This document shows positions 16,758-25,307 of a stretch of DNA of 64,000 nucleotides, in pieces. The DNA comes from Collinsella aerofaciens. GTDB lineage: Bacteria; Actinomycetota; Coriobacteriia; Coriobacteriales; Coriobacteriaceae. The stretch's first letter is position 1, and the number at the start of each line of letters is the position of its first letter. The translations under genes and the position numbers were made by a program. Where the stretch lies: contig NZ_CABJFS010000003.1 in the NCBI RefSeq assembly GCF_902364945.1, positions 201,981 to 265,980 on the forward strand, written 5' to 3'. The notes beneath the pieces are model-generated. The model did no database searches, was not told where the DNA came from, and was given only the letters and a program-made list of their open reading frames with translations.

Positions 16758-16859
16758 TTACACATTCCCCACCGTGCACGGGAACATGCAGCTAATTTGC
16801 AAAGAAGTGACGCACCTGGCACTTGGCGCCCTTCGACTCCCGCCAACCGCATTGAACAT
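16758..16859 (-). CDS. Possible leader peptide ORF upstream of argH
   Basis: A 33-codon frame starting MFNAVGGSRRAPSARC, preceded by GAGGAG eight bases upstream of its ATG. It lies just after the argG terminator and 84 bases before argH. It contains three arginine codons close together (CGA, AGG, AGG), all of types expected to be rare in this genome. This would suit an arginine-sensing leader, but no strong alternative terminator hairpin was found between it and argH. It could be a chance ORF. Confidence 0.35.
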   Translation of the reverse strand: MFNAVGGSRRAPSARCVTSLQISCMFPCTVGNV

Positions 16860-16911
16860 AATGGATACTCCTCGGATATATAAAGGTGTAAAGCCCTCAA
16901 ATTGATAGAAA

Positions 16912-16941
16912 GAGCCCCGCCGGACAACCCCGGCGGGGCTC
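16912..16941 (-). terminator. Terminator of argG
   Basis: GAGCCCCGCCGG (16912-16923) and CCGGCGGGGCTC (16930-16941) form a perfect 12-bp stem. On the minus strand TTTCTATC follows. Confidence 0.8.
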
Positions 16942-17094
16942 GGACTCAGCCGCAGGCGCGGCGTCATTTATTCGGGCGGAACGTAGGGGCCACCGATGTT
17001 AAGAAGTGTCAGCAAGCATAACGAAAGGTAGGGACCCCGTGCGCCCGTTATGTATCACGCGAATGGGCCGCGCGGATACCAAGGAAGAGAAGCC

Positions 17095-18321
17095 TTAGGC
17101 CTGGGCTGCAGCCGAGCTGGGACCCTGGACCTTAGCCCACGTCTTGAGCGACAGCGTGTCAATCTCGATAAAGCCGGCGCTGGCCTTCTCGTCAAACGTA
17201 GTGTCGCGGTCGTAGGTGGCCAGACCGTAGTCGTAGAGGCTGAAGGGGCTCTTGCGGCCGACAACATGGCAGTTGCCCTTAAAGAACTTCAGACGGACGG
17301 TGCCGGTCACAAACTTCTGGGCGTCGGCCATAAAGGCGTCGAGCGCGTTTTTGAGCGGGCTGTACCACTGGCCGTTGTACACGGCGGTAGCCCAATCCTG
17401 CTCGAGCTTGATCTTGGTCTTGAGCAGGTCGCCCTCAACGCAAATGTCCTCGAGCGCCTTGTGGGCGGTGATGAGCGTCAGGGCGCCGGGAACCTCGTAG
17501 CACTCACGGCTCTTGAGGCCCACCAGACGATCCTCGACCAGATCGAGACGGCCAAAGCCGTTGTCACCCGAAATCTTGTTGAGGGCGATGACGATCTCGG
17601 AGAGCTTCATCTTCTTGCCGTCGACGGCGACGGGCTTGCCGGCCTCAAACTCAATCTCGGTATACGTCGGGGTGTCCGGCGTGTCCTCGGGATTCTTGGT
17701 CATAGCCCAAGCGTCGTCGAGCGGCTCGTTCCAGGGATCCTCCAGGTGGCCGCACTCAATGGCGCGACCCCACAGATTGTCGTCGATGGAATAGGGGTTG
17801 TCGTTGGCACCCTCGGGAACCGGCACGTTGTGGGCGTGGGCATAGGCGACCTCGTCGGGACGGCACTTCAGATCCCACTCGCGAACCGGGGCGATAACCT
17901 TAAGCTCGGGGTCGAGGGCCTTGACGGCAGCCTCAAAACGAACCTGGTCGTTACCCTTGCCGGTGCAGCCGTGGGCAACGTAGGTCGCGTCAAACTCGTG
18001 AGCGACCTCGACGAGCTTCTTGGCGAGCAGCGGACGGGACAGGGCGGAGAGCAGCGGGTACTTGTTCTCGTACATGGAGTTTGCGGCGATGGCCTTAGTC
18101 AGGAACTCATCGGAGAACTCGTCGCGCAGGTCGAGCACCTGGCAATCGAGAACGCCCAGGTCAAGCGCCTTCTGCTTCTTGGCATCCAAGCCGGTCTCCT
18201 CCTGGCCCACGTTGCCGCAGACGCAAACGACATCGAGATTCTTCTCGTCCTGGAGCCACTTGACACATACGGATGTATCAAGACCACCGGAATATGCGAG
18301 AACGACTTTTTCCTTGCTCAT
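17095..18321 (-). CDS. argG: Argininosuccinate synthase
   Basis: Joins citrulline and aspartate using ATP. 408 residues. VVLAYSGGLDTSVCVKWL at the N-terminus is the ATP-pyrophosphatase P-loop, and YVAHGCTGKGNDQVRFE near residue 117 is the second family signature. The start at 18321 has GAAAGGAAA upstream. It is the first of two arginine genes read on the minus strand, with argH following after a terminator. Its upstream region contains a long inverted repeat that could be regulatory. Confidence 0.95.
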   Translation of the reverse strand: MSKEKVVLAYSGGLDTSVCVKWLQDEKNLDVVCVCGNVGQEETGLDAKKQKALDLGVLDCQVLDLRDEFSDEFLTKAIAANSMYENKYPLLSALSRPLLAKKLVEVAHEFDATYVAHGCTGKGNDQVRFEAAVKALDPELKVIAPVREWDLKCRPDEVAYAHAHNVPVPEGANDNPYSIDDNLWGRAIECGHLEDPWNEPLDDAWAMTKNPEDTPDTPTYTEIEFEAGKPVAVDGKKMKLSEIVIALNKISGDNGFGRLDLVEDRLVGLKSRECYEVPGALTLITAHKALEDICVEGDLLKTKIKLEQDWATAVYNGQWYSPLKNALDAFMADAQKFVTGTVRLKFFKGNCHVVGRKSPFSLYDYGLATYDRDTTFDEKASAGFIEIDTLSLKTWAKVQGPSSAAAQA

Positions 18322-18875
18322 GGCTGTTTCCTTTCGCCCTTGGTAGCTAGTTAGAACATCGGTCAGTTGCAAGTCATTTCGAGGTCAAAAAACCGTGCAA
18401 TATCAGGTTAAATAGCAAAAAGCAGCACAGCATGCTCTAGAAACATGCGTTTATATAGTGCTAAAACCCAACGACCTCAAAATGACTCTGTTGGGGCATT
18501 TCACCCCATACGAACAGAGACGATTGTTATCGTCGTCGGGAAATTGCGCGCTGGCGTCGGATGGCATTATCTGCAGTGGTGATGATCTTTACGAACTGCA
18601 TCTGCCTCTCCTTTCACCTATCGCCGGGCGCAATTCTAATATCGTAAACGGTACCTTTTCTTCGGTAAGCGGTTGTATTTCCGTCTCCGTTTTCGATGGT
18701 CGCTATATTACGCTAAAGTGCCCGCAGCACAAGCGACAAATTCAAATTTCTGAAAAGTTTTTTCATTACTTTGTGAAGCGTGGTGCAAATACGCTCCGTT
18801 CCTGCGACAATACGCTCAGTTACTGGTTGATGGTTATAACGTCTGAAACAATTTCGAAACGAAAGGCGCGCTTTT
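18322..18875. other. AT-richer 554-bp spacer between divergent argG and a Cof-type HAD gene
   Basis: Base composition is visibly poorer in G and C than the flanking genes. Close to argG, AGTCATTTCGAGGTC (18372-18386) and GACCTCAAAATGACT (18473-18487) form an inverted repeat with one mismatch across 86 bases, with GCATG/CATGC inside. The right part is open in one frame (see 18482-18916) but looks unlike a typical gene of this genome. It may be a decayed gene, a transferred fragment or a long regulatory region. Confidence 0.4.
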
Positions 18876-18916
18876 ATGCAAACTTACGAATCGGACACCA
18901 ATATCGGAAGCATTAA
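18482..18916 (+). CDS. Doubtful ORF, unrecognised, overlapping the next gene
   Basis: A 144-codon frame with no match to any family I know. It has no ribosome site, lower GC and AT-ending codons unlike its neighbours, and its last 41 bases overlap the start of the HAD gene in another frame. The predicted product is mixed polar/hydrophobic with several cysteines and no clear domain. It could be a remnant of a transferred gene or a chance frame. Confidence 0.2.
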   Translation: MTLLGHFTPYEQRRLLSSSGNCALASDGIICSGDDLYELHLPLLSPIAGRNSNIVNGTFSSVSGCISVSVFDGRYITLKCPQHKRQIQISEKFFHYFVKRGANTLRSCDNTLSYWLMVITSETISKRKARFYANLRIGHQYRKH

Positions 18917-19703
18917 GATTCTCGCCGTCGACATGGACAAGACGCTGCTCACCGACAAGCGCGTGTTGCCGCAGGGTCTTGATGAGCGCCTGGACAAGCT
19001 CGCCGACGCAGGCATTGTATTCTGCCCCGCCAGCGGACGCCCCGCCCCCAAACTCGAGGAAATGTTCGAGAGCATTAAGAACCGCCTTGCTTTTTGTCCC
19101 GACAACGGAGCCTGCGTCATCTATCGCGGCAGCTATATCTATAAGAGCAACATCGATGTGGCGCTGTATCAGCAGGTGCTCGCCCGTGCCTCGGAGGACC
19201 CGCGTGCCGTTCCCGTCTTGTGCTGCTACGACGAGTTCTATGTGCTCGCCCGCGACCATCAGTACCACGACGAGATCAGCGTGTACTACAACACGATCAA
19301 CTACGTCGATAGCTTTGAGGGCCTTGATATCGAGTCCAACAAGATTTCGATCTTCTTCCCCGCCTACGATGCCGAGCCAGCGTTTCGCGAGGACTACAGC
19401 CCCGAGTTCTCGGACAAGCTCTACGTCACCAACGCCGGGCGCGAGTGGATCGACTTCATGAACCTGGGCGTCGACAAGGGGTCGGGCATCGCGCACCTGT
19501 GCGACCACCTGGGCATCGATATCGCCGACGCCGCCGCCGTGGGCGACACCTACAACGATATTCCCATGCTCGAGCGCGTCGGGCATAGCTTTATCGTGGA
19601 CAATGCCGAGGAGCACATGAACGCGCATGCCAAGTGGCGCATTCCGAGCAACAACGACGGGGGCGTACTGACGCTCATCGACGCCATCCTGGCGGCTCGG
19701 TAA
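18876..19703 (+). CDS. Cof-type HAD-IIB sugar-phosphatase family protein
   Basis: A 275-residue HAD phosphatase of the Cof/YidA subfamily. LAVDMDKTLLTDKRV near residue 15 is motif I, FCPASGRP near 50 is motif II, and AAVGDTYNDIPML near 225 is motif IV with the GDxxND form typical of Cof proteins. The large C2 cap lies between. Such enzymes hydrolyse sugar phosphates, FMN or pyridoxal phosphate; the substrate is not predictable. AAAGG precedes the start. It is followed by a very large palindrome. Confidence 0.85.
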   Translation: MQTYESDTNIGSIKILAVDMDKTLLTDKRVLPQGLDERLDKLADAGIVFCPASGRPAPKLEEMFESIKNRLAFCPDNGACVIYRGSYIYKSNIDVALYQQVLARASEDPRAVPVLCCYDEFYVLARDHQYHDEISVYYNTINYVDSFEGLDIESNKISIFFPAYDAEPAFREDYSPEFSDKLYVTNAGREWIDFMNLGVDKGSGIAHLCDHLGIDIADAAAVGDTYNDIPMLERVGHSFIVDNAEEHMNAHAKWRIPSNNDGGVLTLIDAILAAR

Positions 19704-19714
19704 CGTGGCTCGTC

Positions 19715-19844
19715 GGACCTGGCCGGGCGGCGCGGATTAGTTTTTCGTTCGGTCAGGTCCTGGGCTCGCTCGGAAAGCACATTAAGTGCTTTCCGGCTCG
19801 TGCGGAATCTACGAAAAACTAATCCGCGCCGCCCGGCCAGGTCC
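19715..19844. repeat. 130-bp nested palindrome with perfect 34-bp arms
   Basis: Bases 19715-19748 are the exact inverse complement of 19811-19844. The arm begins GGACCTGGCCGGGCGGCG and ends in TTTTTCGT on the inside. A second hairpin, CGGAAAGCAC/GTGCTTTCCG around ATTAA, sits in the middle (19771-19795). It lies between the HAD gene and the convergent polA. Confidence 0.9.
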
Positions 19845-19911
19845 TAGGTTTACTTTCCTGCCGCCAAGATGGCGTCTTGAGTGTCTAGATACTTAGCTGA
19901 AATGATTTGAG

Positions 19912-19948
19912 CAGAGGGGAGCCCCTTGTTGGAAGGGGCTCCCCTCTG
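19912..19948 (+). terminator. Strong terminator between HAD gene and polA
   Basis: CAGAGGGGAGCCCCTT and AAGGGGCTCCCCTCTG form a perfect 16-bp stem with a 5-base loop, followed by TTTTGG on the plus strand. On the minus strand it could also serve polA. Confidence 0.8.
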
Positions 19949-19959
19949 TTTTGGTTACT

Positions 19960-19999
19960 GTGGGACAAATTAATCAGTAGTGTTTGTCCCAAATCTTAA
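19960..19999. repeat. 40-bp TGGGACAAA palindrome, copy 2
   Basis: Identical to 7769-7808 except for the five loop bases (TAGTG here, GTTTA there). It lies 49 bases past the polA stop. Confidence 0.8.
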
Positions 20000-20048
20000 G
20001 TATGTGGGGGCTTGCGTCTTGGGCGAGCTTGCCTTACGGAGTGCTTCC

Positions 20049-22790
20049 CTATTTCGCGTCGGCCCAGGTTATGCCGGTGCTGGCTTCGGCGATCAACGGT
20101 ACGCGGAGGTCTACTACGTGTTCCATGACGTCGCGGACCATGGCGGTGAGGCGCTCGACTTCGTCGACGGGGCACTCAAAGTCCAGTTCGTCGTGTACCT
20201 GCAGGATCATGTGGGCGGCAAAGCCTTCTTCCAAGCGACGGCTTACGCGGGCCATGGCGATCTTGATGATGTCGGCGGCGGTGCCCTGCATGGGGTGGTT
20301 CATGGCCGTGCGCTCACCAAAGCCGCGGAGCTGTGGGTTTTTGGCCTTGAGCTCGGGAATATGGCGTCTGCGGCCATACATGGTCTCGGCATAGCCCGTC
20401 TGCTTGGCTCGCGCCACCACATTGTCGAGGAACGTGCGCACACCCGGGTAGGCCTCGTAGTAGCGATCGATCATATCGCGCGCCTCGGCCATCGAGATGT
20501 GCAGCGACTGCGACAGACCATAGGCCTGCTGACCGTACACGATGCCAAAGTTCACGGCCTTGGCGCGGCTACGCAGGTCGGGTGTCACCTCGGACACCGG
20601 CACGCCAAATACGCGCGCGGCCGTCTCGGCATGGAAGTCCTCGCCCTCGTTGAAGGCGCGCACCAGGTGCTCGTCACCCGAAAGATGCGCGAGCAGGCGC
20701 AGCTCGATCTGCGAGTAGTCCACCGCCAAAAAGACGCTGCCCTCGCCCGCCGAGAACGCCGTCTTGACGGTACGCCCCAGCTCCGAGCGCGTCGGAATGT
20801 TTTGCAGATTGGGGTCGCTCGAAGACAAACGCCCCGTCGCGGTGATGGTCTGGTTGTACGTGGTGTGCACACGCCCGTCACCACGGCGCAGCGGGCCCAG
20901 CGTGTCCAGATAGGTCGACTTAATCTTGGACTTCTCACGCCAGTCCAAAATCAGGCGCACGATCTCGTGGTCGCGGGCAAGGTCGCTCAGCACCTTGGCG
21001 TTGGTCGAATAGTAGCCGCGCTTGGTCTTTTTGAGGCCCTTGGTCGGAAGTCCCATAACATCAAACAGCACGTGCGAGAGTTGCATGGGGCTGCCGATGT
21101 TAAAGGTCTCGTCGCCGGCCAGGTCGCGAATGCTGCGCTCGACATCGGCAATCTGGGTCGCCAGGCCCTCGGACAGACTGTGCAGGCGGTCGGGGTCCAC
21201 GAGCATGCCCGCGCGCTCCATCTTGGCAAGCACCGGCACGAGCGGCATCTCGATCCCATCGAACACGTTGGCGGCGTTCTCGCGGGCCATGCGGTCACGC
21301 AGCGGTGCAACCAGCGCCAGCGTCAAGGCCGCCGTGCGAGCGGCGGGCGCAGGAGCGTCCTCGCCAGCACCCTCTGCGCCGCGCGCCGCAGGCAGCGCCA
21401 TCTGCAGATACGTATCGGCCAGATACACCTCGTCAAACTCGGAGCGGTCGGAATCCAACAGGTAGGCGGCAACAACGGTATCGAAGATGCGCGTGGAATC
21501 GACTGCCAGCGGATCCATGAGCTCGAGCTCAGAAGAATCGATGGGCGAAAGCTCATGCAGAAGCGCCTTCATATCCGGGCTCGCCACACGGCCTTCCATA
21601 AACAGACGCGCGAGCACGCCGGCAATCACGCCGTGGGCGAAGTTGAAGCCCTCAACCTCAGCCGCCGCACCGCTGTCGCCCTCCTCGAGCGCAAACAGGC
21701 CCTTGGACGTCGCCAACCACAGCGTGCGCGTCAGCCCAAAGAGCGCGCCCTCTTCCTTGTCATCGTCCACCACGGCGGCGACCCACTCGCCGGCATCAAT
21801 CACGCGGGAGACCTCAGCCGCAACGGCACCAAGCGCGCCAGCATCGCCGGCGGCTGCGCGCAAAACGGCGGGGATCTCAAACGTGCTGGCAGCTGCCCCG
21901 CCCTCGCCGCCGATCAGCGCCAAGAAACGGTTCTGCATGGCGGTGATACCAAGCGTGCCCAGCGCCGCGGAAACCTCATCGGCGGAAAACGCCGGGAAGG
22001 ACGTCGCCTCAAAATCGAGCTCAACGGGCGCATCGGTGCGGATGGTCGCCACCTTACGGCTCAGCAGCGCGTCGTCGATGTGTGCGCGCAGGTTTTCTCC
22101 CATCTTGCCCTTGACCTCGTCAGCATGCGCGATGACCTCGTCAAGGCTGCCGTACTGCGCGATGAGCGCACTCGCCTTTTTGGGGCCGATGCCCGGTACG
22201 CCGGGAATGTTGTCCGACGTATCGCCCTTCAGACCGTAAAAATCGGGCACGAGCGCCGGCGTGATGCCGTGATACAGGTCGTCCACGCTCTCGGGCGTCA
22301 TGATCGCCACGTCGGACAGGCCCTTGCGAGTCGAGACCACGTTGACGTGCTCGGTCACGAGCTGATACATGTCGCGGTCGCCGGTCACCAGCAGCATGTC
22401 GCAGCCGGCCTCCTCGCCCAGGCGCGCCATGGTTCCCAGGATATCGTCGCCTTCCCAGCCCTCGGACTGCAAAATGGGCACGTTGAGCGCGGCGAGCAGC
22501 TCCTTGATCATGGGGAACTGCGCGTGCAGGTCGGGGTCCATGGGCGGGCGCTGCGCCTTGTACTGCGGCAGCATCTCCATACGCACGCGCGGCTTGCCCT
22601 TGTCAAACGCCACGACAACGCCGTCGGGATTAAAGGCATCGATCATCTTGAGGAACATGTTCAGAAAACCAAAGATCGCGTTGGTGGGGCGACCGTCCGG
22701 CGCGTTCATGGTCGGCGGCACGGCGTGGAAGGCGCGATGCATGAGCGAGTTGCCGTCGATGACGGCAAAGGTACGGCGCTTTTCAGACAT
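20049..22790 (-). CDS. polA: DNA polymerase I
   Basis: Repairs gaps and removes RNA primers during replication. 913 residues. The N-terminal 290 residues are the 5'-3' exonuclease (VIDGNSLMHRAFHA, LVTGDRDMYQLV, GLKGDTSDNIPGVPGIG). The middle domain lacks the DxE proofreading motif, so 3'-5' exonuclease activity is probably absent, as in Taq and several Gram-positive enzymes. The polymerase domain has motif A AVDYSQIELRLLAHLSGD, motif B RSRAKAVNFGIVYG and motif C QVHDELDFE. The start at 22790 has GAGGT upstream. A TGGGACAAA palindrome and terminator lie downstream. Confidence 0.95.
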   Translation of the reverse strand: MSEKRRTFAVIDGNSLMHRAFHAVPPTMNAPDGRPTNAIFGFLNMFLKMIDAFNPDGVVVAFDKGKPRVRMEMLPQYKAQRPPMDPDLHAQFPMIKELLAALNVPILQSEGWEGDDILGTMARLGEEAGCDMLLVTGDRDMYQLVTEHVNVVSTRKGLSDVAIMTPESVDDLYHGITPALVPDFYGLKGDTSDNIPGVPGIGPKKASALIAQYGSLDEVIAHADEVKGKMGENLRAHIDDALLSRKVATIRTDAPVELDFEATSFPAFSADEVSAALGTLGITAMQNRFLALIGGEGGAAASTFEIPAVLRAAAGDAGALGAVAAEVSRVIDAGEWVAAVVDDDKEEGALFGLTRTLWLATSKGLFALEEGDSGAAAEVEGFNFAHGVIAGVLARLFMEGRVASPDMKALLHELSPIDSSELELMDPLAVDSTRIFDTVVAAYLLDSDRSEFDEVYLADTYLQMALPAARGAEGAGEDAPAPAARTAALTLALVAPLRDRMARENAANVFDGIEMPLVPVLAKMERAGMLVDPDRLHSLSEGLATQIADVERSIRDLAGDETFNIGSPMQLSHVLFDVMGLPTKGLKKTKRGYYSTNAKVLSDLARDHEIVRLILDWREKSKIKSTYLDTLGPLRRGDGRVHTTYNQTITATGRLSSSDPNLQNIPTRSELGRTVKTAFSAGEGSVFLAVDYSQIELRLLAHLSGDEHLVRAFNEGEDFHAETAARVFGVPVSEVTPDLRSRAKAVNFGIVYGQQAYGLSQSLHISMAEARDMIDRYYEAYPGVRTFLDNVVARAKQTGYAETMYGRRRHIPELKAKNPQLRGFGERTAMNHPMQGTAADIIKIAMARVSRRLEEGFAAHMILQVHDELDFECPVDEVERLTAMVRDVMEHVVDLRVPLIAEASTGITWADAK

Positions 22791-22956
22791 ATTGAATACC
22801 TCGCTTTGGGCTGGGCACGGTTTGCTCACACCAGTTTACACGCTCCCCGCCCCGCGGCCACCGCACATCAGGCTTCCCTGCCGCCGCGGGCCCGCGCGTG
22901 ATACGATGGCTCACGGTACATCAACCAGCACGATCGATCCGAAAGGAGCCTGCGTC

Positions 22957-24354
22957 ATGGAGCGTCCCAGCGCATGGAAAAAGTACACGCCACAGCAGAT
23001 CGAGGAGCTCGAGGAGCTTTGCCGCGGCTATAAGCAGTTTTTGAGTGAGAACAAGACCGAGCGCCTGTGCGTCAAGGCCGGTATCAAGATGGCCGAGGAG
23101 GCGGGCTACGTCAATCTGGAGACCGTGATCGCCGAGGGCCGCGCGCTCAAGGCAGGCGACAAGGTGTACGCCGCCAACCACGGCAAGGACCTCATGCTCG
23201 TCAACCTGGGCTGTGCCCCGCTTGAGCAGGGCTTTAACATCCTGGGCGCCCACATTGACTCGCCGCGCCTGGACCTCAAGCAGAACCCCGCCTTCGAGGC
23301 CGGCGACATGGCTTATCTCGACACGCACTACTATGGCGGCGTCAAGAGCTACCACTGGGTCGCTTCCCCGCTCGCACTCGTGGGCGTCATCTGCAAAAAG
23401 GACGGCACCACCGTCGACATCAACATCGGTGACAAGGCCGACGACCCGGTCTTTACCATCTCCGACCTGCTGATCCACCTCTCGAGCGAGCAGATGGCCA
23501 AGCCCGCCAAGGACGCCGTCGACGCCGAGATCCTCGACGTGATCGTGGGCGGCCGCCCCGTCAAGTTTGACGAGGACGACAAGGACGCTCCCAAGGAGCC
23601 CGTCAAGCAGATGTTCCTGGATATCCTCAAGGAGCAGTACGACGTCGAGGAGGAGGACTTCCTCTCCGCCGAGATCGAGGTCGTGCCCGCCGGCCCCGCC
23701 CGTGACATGGGCCTCGACCGCTCCATGATTCTGGGCTATGGCCACGACGACCGTGTCTGCGCCTATCCGTCCATGCTCGCCCAGATCAACGTCGCCAACG
23801 TGGAGCGCACGAGTATCACGCTCATCGTCGACAAGGAGGAGATCGGCTCCGTGGGCGCCACCGGCATGACGAGCCGTTTCTTCGAGAACACCGTCGCCGA
23901 GATCATGACGCTCGCCGGCGAGAGCAGCCCGCTGGCCCTGCGCCGCGCACTCGCCCGCAGCCGCATGCTCTCCTCTGACGTGTCCGCCGGCTTCGACCCG
24001 GGCTACGCCGGCAAGTTCGAGACCAAGAACGCCGCCTTTATGGGTCGCGGCCTGTGCTTTAACAAATACACGGGCAGCCGTGGCAAGGGCGGCTCCAACG
24101 ACGCCGACGCCGAGTACGTCGCTCTCATCCGCGACATCATGGACGAGGCAGGCGTGGACTTCCAGACCTGCGAGCTCGGCCGCGTCAACGCGGGTGGCGG
24201 CGGCACCATCGCCTACATCATGGCCGAGTATGGCATGAACGTCATCGACTCCGGCGTTGCCGTCCTGTCCATGCACGCCCTGTGGGAGGTCGCCAACAAG
24301 GCCGATATCTACGAGGCCTATCGCGGCTACAAGGCCTTCATCGAGCGCGCCTAA
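22957..24354 (+). CDS. M18 family aminopeptidase
   Basis: A 465-residue zinc aminopeptidase that removes N-terminal, often acidic, residues from peptides in the cytoplasm. NILGAHIDSPRLDLKQ near residue 98 provides the first metal histidine and aspartate, VDKEEIGSVGATG near 292 the catalytic and metal glutamates, and LSMHALWEVANKAD near 440 the last metal histidine. Two M18 groups exist in bacteria and I have not chosen between them. The start at 22957 has AAAGGAG before it; the long open frame upstream lies antisense to polA and is not coding. Confidence 0.88.
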   Translation: MERPSAWKKYTPQQIEELEELCRGYKQFLSENKTERLCVKAGIKMAEEAGYVNLETVIAEGRALKAGDKVYAANHGKDLMLVNLGCAPLEQGFNILGAHIDSPRLDLKQNPAFEAGDMAYLDTHYYGGVKSYHWVASPLALVGVICKKDGTTVDINIGDKADDPVFTISDLLIHLSSEQMAKPAKDAVDAEILDVIVGGRPVKFDEDDKDAPKEPVKQMFLDILKEQYDVEEEDFLSAEIEVVPAGPARDMGLDRSMILGYGHDDRVCAYPSMLAQINVANVERTSITLIVDKEEIGSVGATGMTSRFFENTVAEIMTLAGESSPLALRRALARSRMLSSDVSAGFDPGYAGKFETKNAAFMGRGLCFNKYTGSRGKGGSNDADAEYVALIRDIMDEAGVDFQTCELGRVNAGGGGTIAYIMAEYGMNVIDSGVAVLSMHALWEVANKADIYEAYRGYKAFIERA

Positions 24355-24367
24355 CCAACCCTTCATC

Positions 24368-24434
24368 AGTTGCGGTGAAATACGGACTAAACTGGCCCAT
24401 AAACGGCCAAAACAGGCCGTATTCCACCGCAACT
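24368..24434. repeat. AGTTGCGGTGAAATA palindrome copy 2
   Basis: AGTTGCGGTGAAATACGG (24368-24385) pairs with CCGTATTCCACCGCAACT (24417-24434) with one mismatch. A small GGCC/GGCC hairpin lies inside. It separates the aminopeptidase from yaaA on the same strand. Confidence 0.8.
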
Positions 24435-24457
24435 TCCTTTTTGGCAGAGGAGAGTCC

Positions 24458-25267
24458 ATGCTGCAGGTCATCATTTCGCCCGCCAAGCAGATGCGTGCGG
24501 CCCAAGATGCTTTTGAAGTCCTGGGCATTCCACCTTTTGCGCACGAGACGGCTCGCCTCCACCGCGCACTGCTAGATATCGAGCGGAATGAAGGCAGCGG
24601 AGGTCTGCAGGCGCTCTGGAACGTGAGCGACAAACTGCTGGGGCCTTGCCTCAACACCCTGCATGAGTTTGGGCCCATCCTGAAAAACGGCGATCTCGAC
24701 AATCCCGCACTCGCCCGTCACCTCTCCCCTGCCGTCATGTCCTATCACGGCATTCAATACCAGAGCATGGCACCCGAGGTGATGGATTCCGCGCAGCTCG
24801 CATGGCTGCAAGACCATCTGTGGATCCTATCGGGCCTTTACGGATGCGTACGCCCCTTTCATGCCGTTGAACCGTATCGGCTGGAGATGGGCGCGAAGCT
24901 TGCCGTCGACGATGCCCGAGACCTCTATGCGTTTTGGGGCGACAAGCTCGCACGGGCCATCGCTCCGGCAGGCTCCAACGCTACGATCGTCAACCTCGCC
25001 AGCGCGGAATACGCCAAAGCCGTTCTGCCCCGCCTCACCACCGATGCCACGGTCGTCACATGCCTCTTTGGCGAAGGCATCCGCAACGGCAAGCCCATCC
25101 AGCGCTCGACCGCCAGCAAAAAGGCACGCGGCTCCATGGTGCGCTGGATGGCAGAAAACAAGCTCGAGGATGTAAGCGGGCTCACCGCGTTCGACGTTGG
25201 TTATCGCCACTTTCCCGAGCTTTCAAATAAAAACACTTTGGTCTTCCTGAACGAACAGACCTTGTAG
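24458..25267 (+). CDS. yaaA: YaaA family peroxide-stress protein
   Basis: A 269-residue protein of the DUF328/YaaA family. In E. coli YaaA is induced by peroxide, limits free intracellular iron and binds DNA. MLQVIISPAKQM at the N-terminus, GLYGCVRPFHAVEPYRLEMG near residue 127 and the C-terminal FPELSNKNTLVFLNEQ are the usual landmarks. The start at 24458 has AGAGGAG upstream; the frame before it crosses the palindrome. It is probably transcribed alone. Confidence 0.87.
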   Translation: MLQVIISPAKQMRAAQDAFEVLGIPPFAHETARLHRALLDIERNEGSGGLQALWNVSDKLLGPCLNTLHEFGPILKNGDLDNPALARHLSPAVMSYHGIQYQSMAPEVMDSAQLAWLQDHLWILSGLYGCVRPFHAVEPYRLEMGAKLAVDDARDLYAFWGDKLARAIAPAGSNATIVNLASAEYAKAVLPRLTTDATVVTCLFGEGIRNGKPIQRSTASKKARGSMVRWMAENKLEDVSGLTAFDVGYRHFPELSNKNTLVFLNEQTL

Positions 25268-25307
25268 GATCACCGCTACCTTTGAATGTGCCGCCTAGGC
25301 ACGGCGT

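Larger units (their letters stand above)
16674..17094. other. Spacer between argG and argH
   Basis: Holds the argG terminator (16912-16941), a possible 33-codon leader ORF on the minus strand (16758-16859), and, closer to argH, a small TCGCT/AGCGA hairpin. No classical ARG box was recognised by eye. Confidence 0.4.

Noticed and set aside
19980-22901. 973-codon plus-strand open frame opposite polA
   Set aside because: Antisense shadow of polA; composition (Arg, His, Ala) and lack of any domain fit a spurious frame.
22921-24702. 593-codon minus-strand open frame opposite the M18 aminopeptidase
   Set aside because: Shadow frame; the plus-strand protein has complete metal and catalytic motifs.
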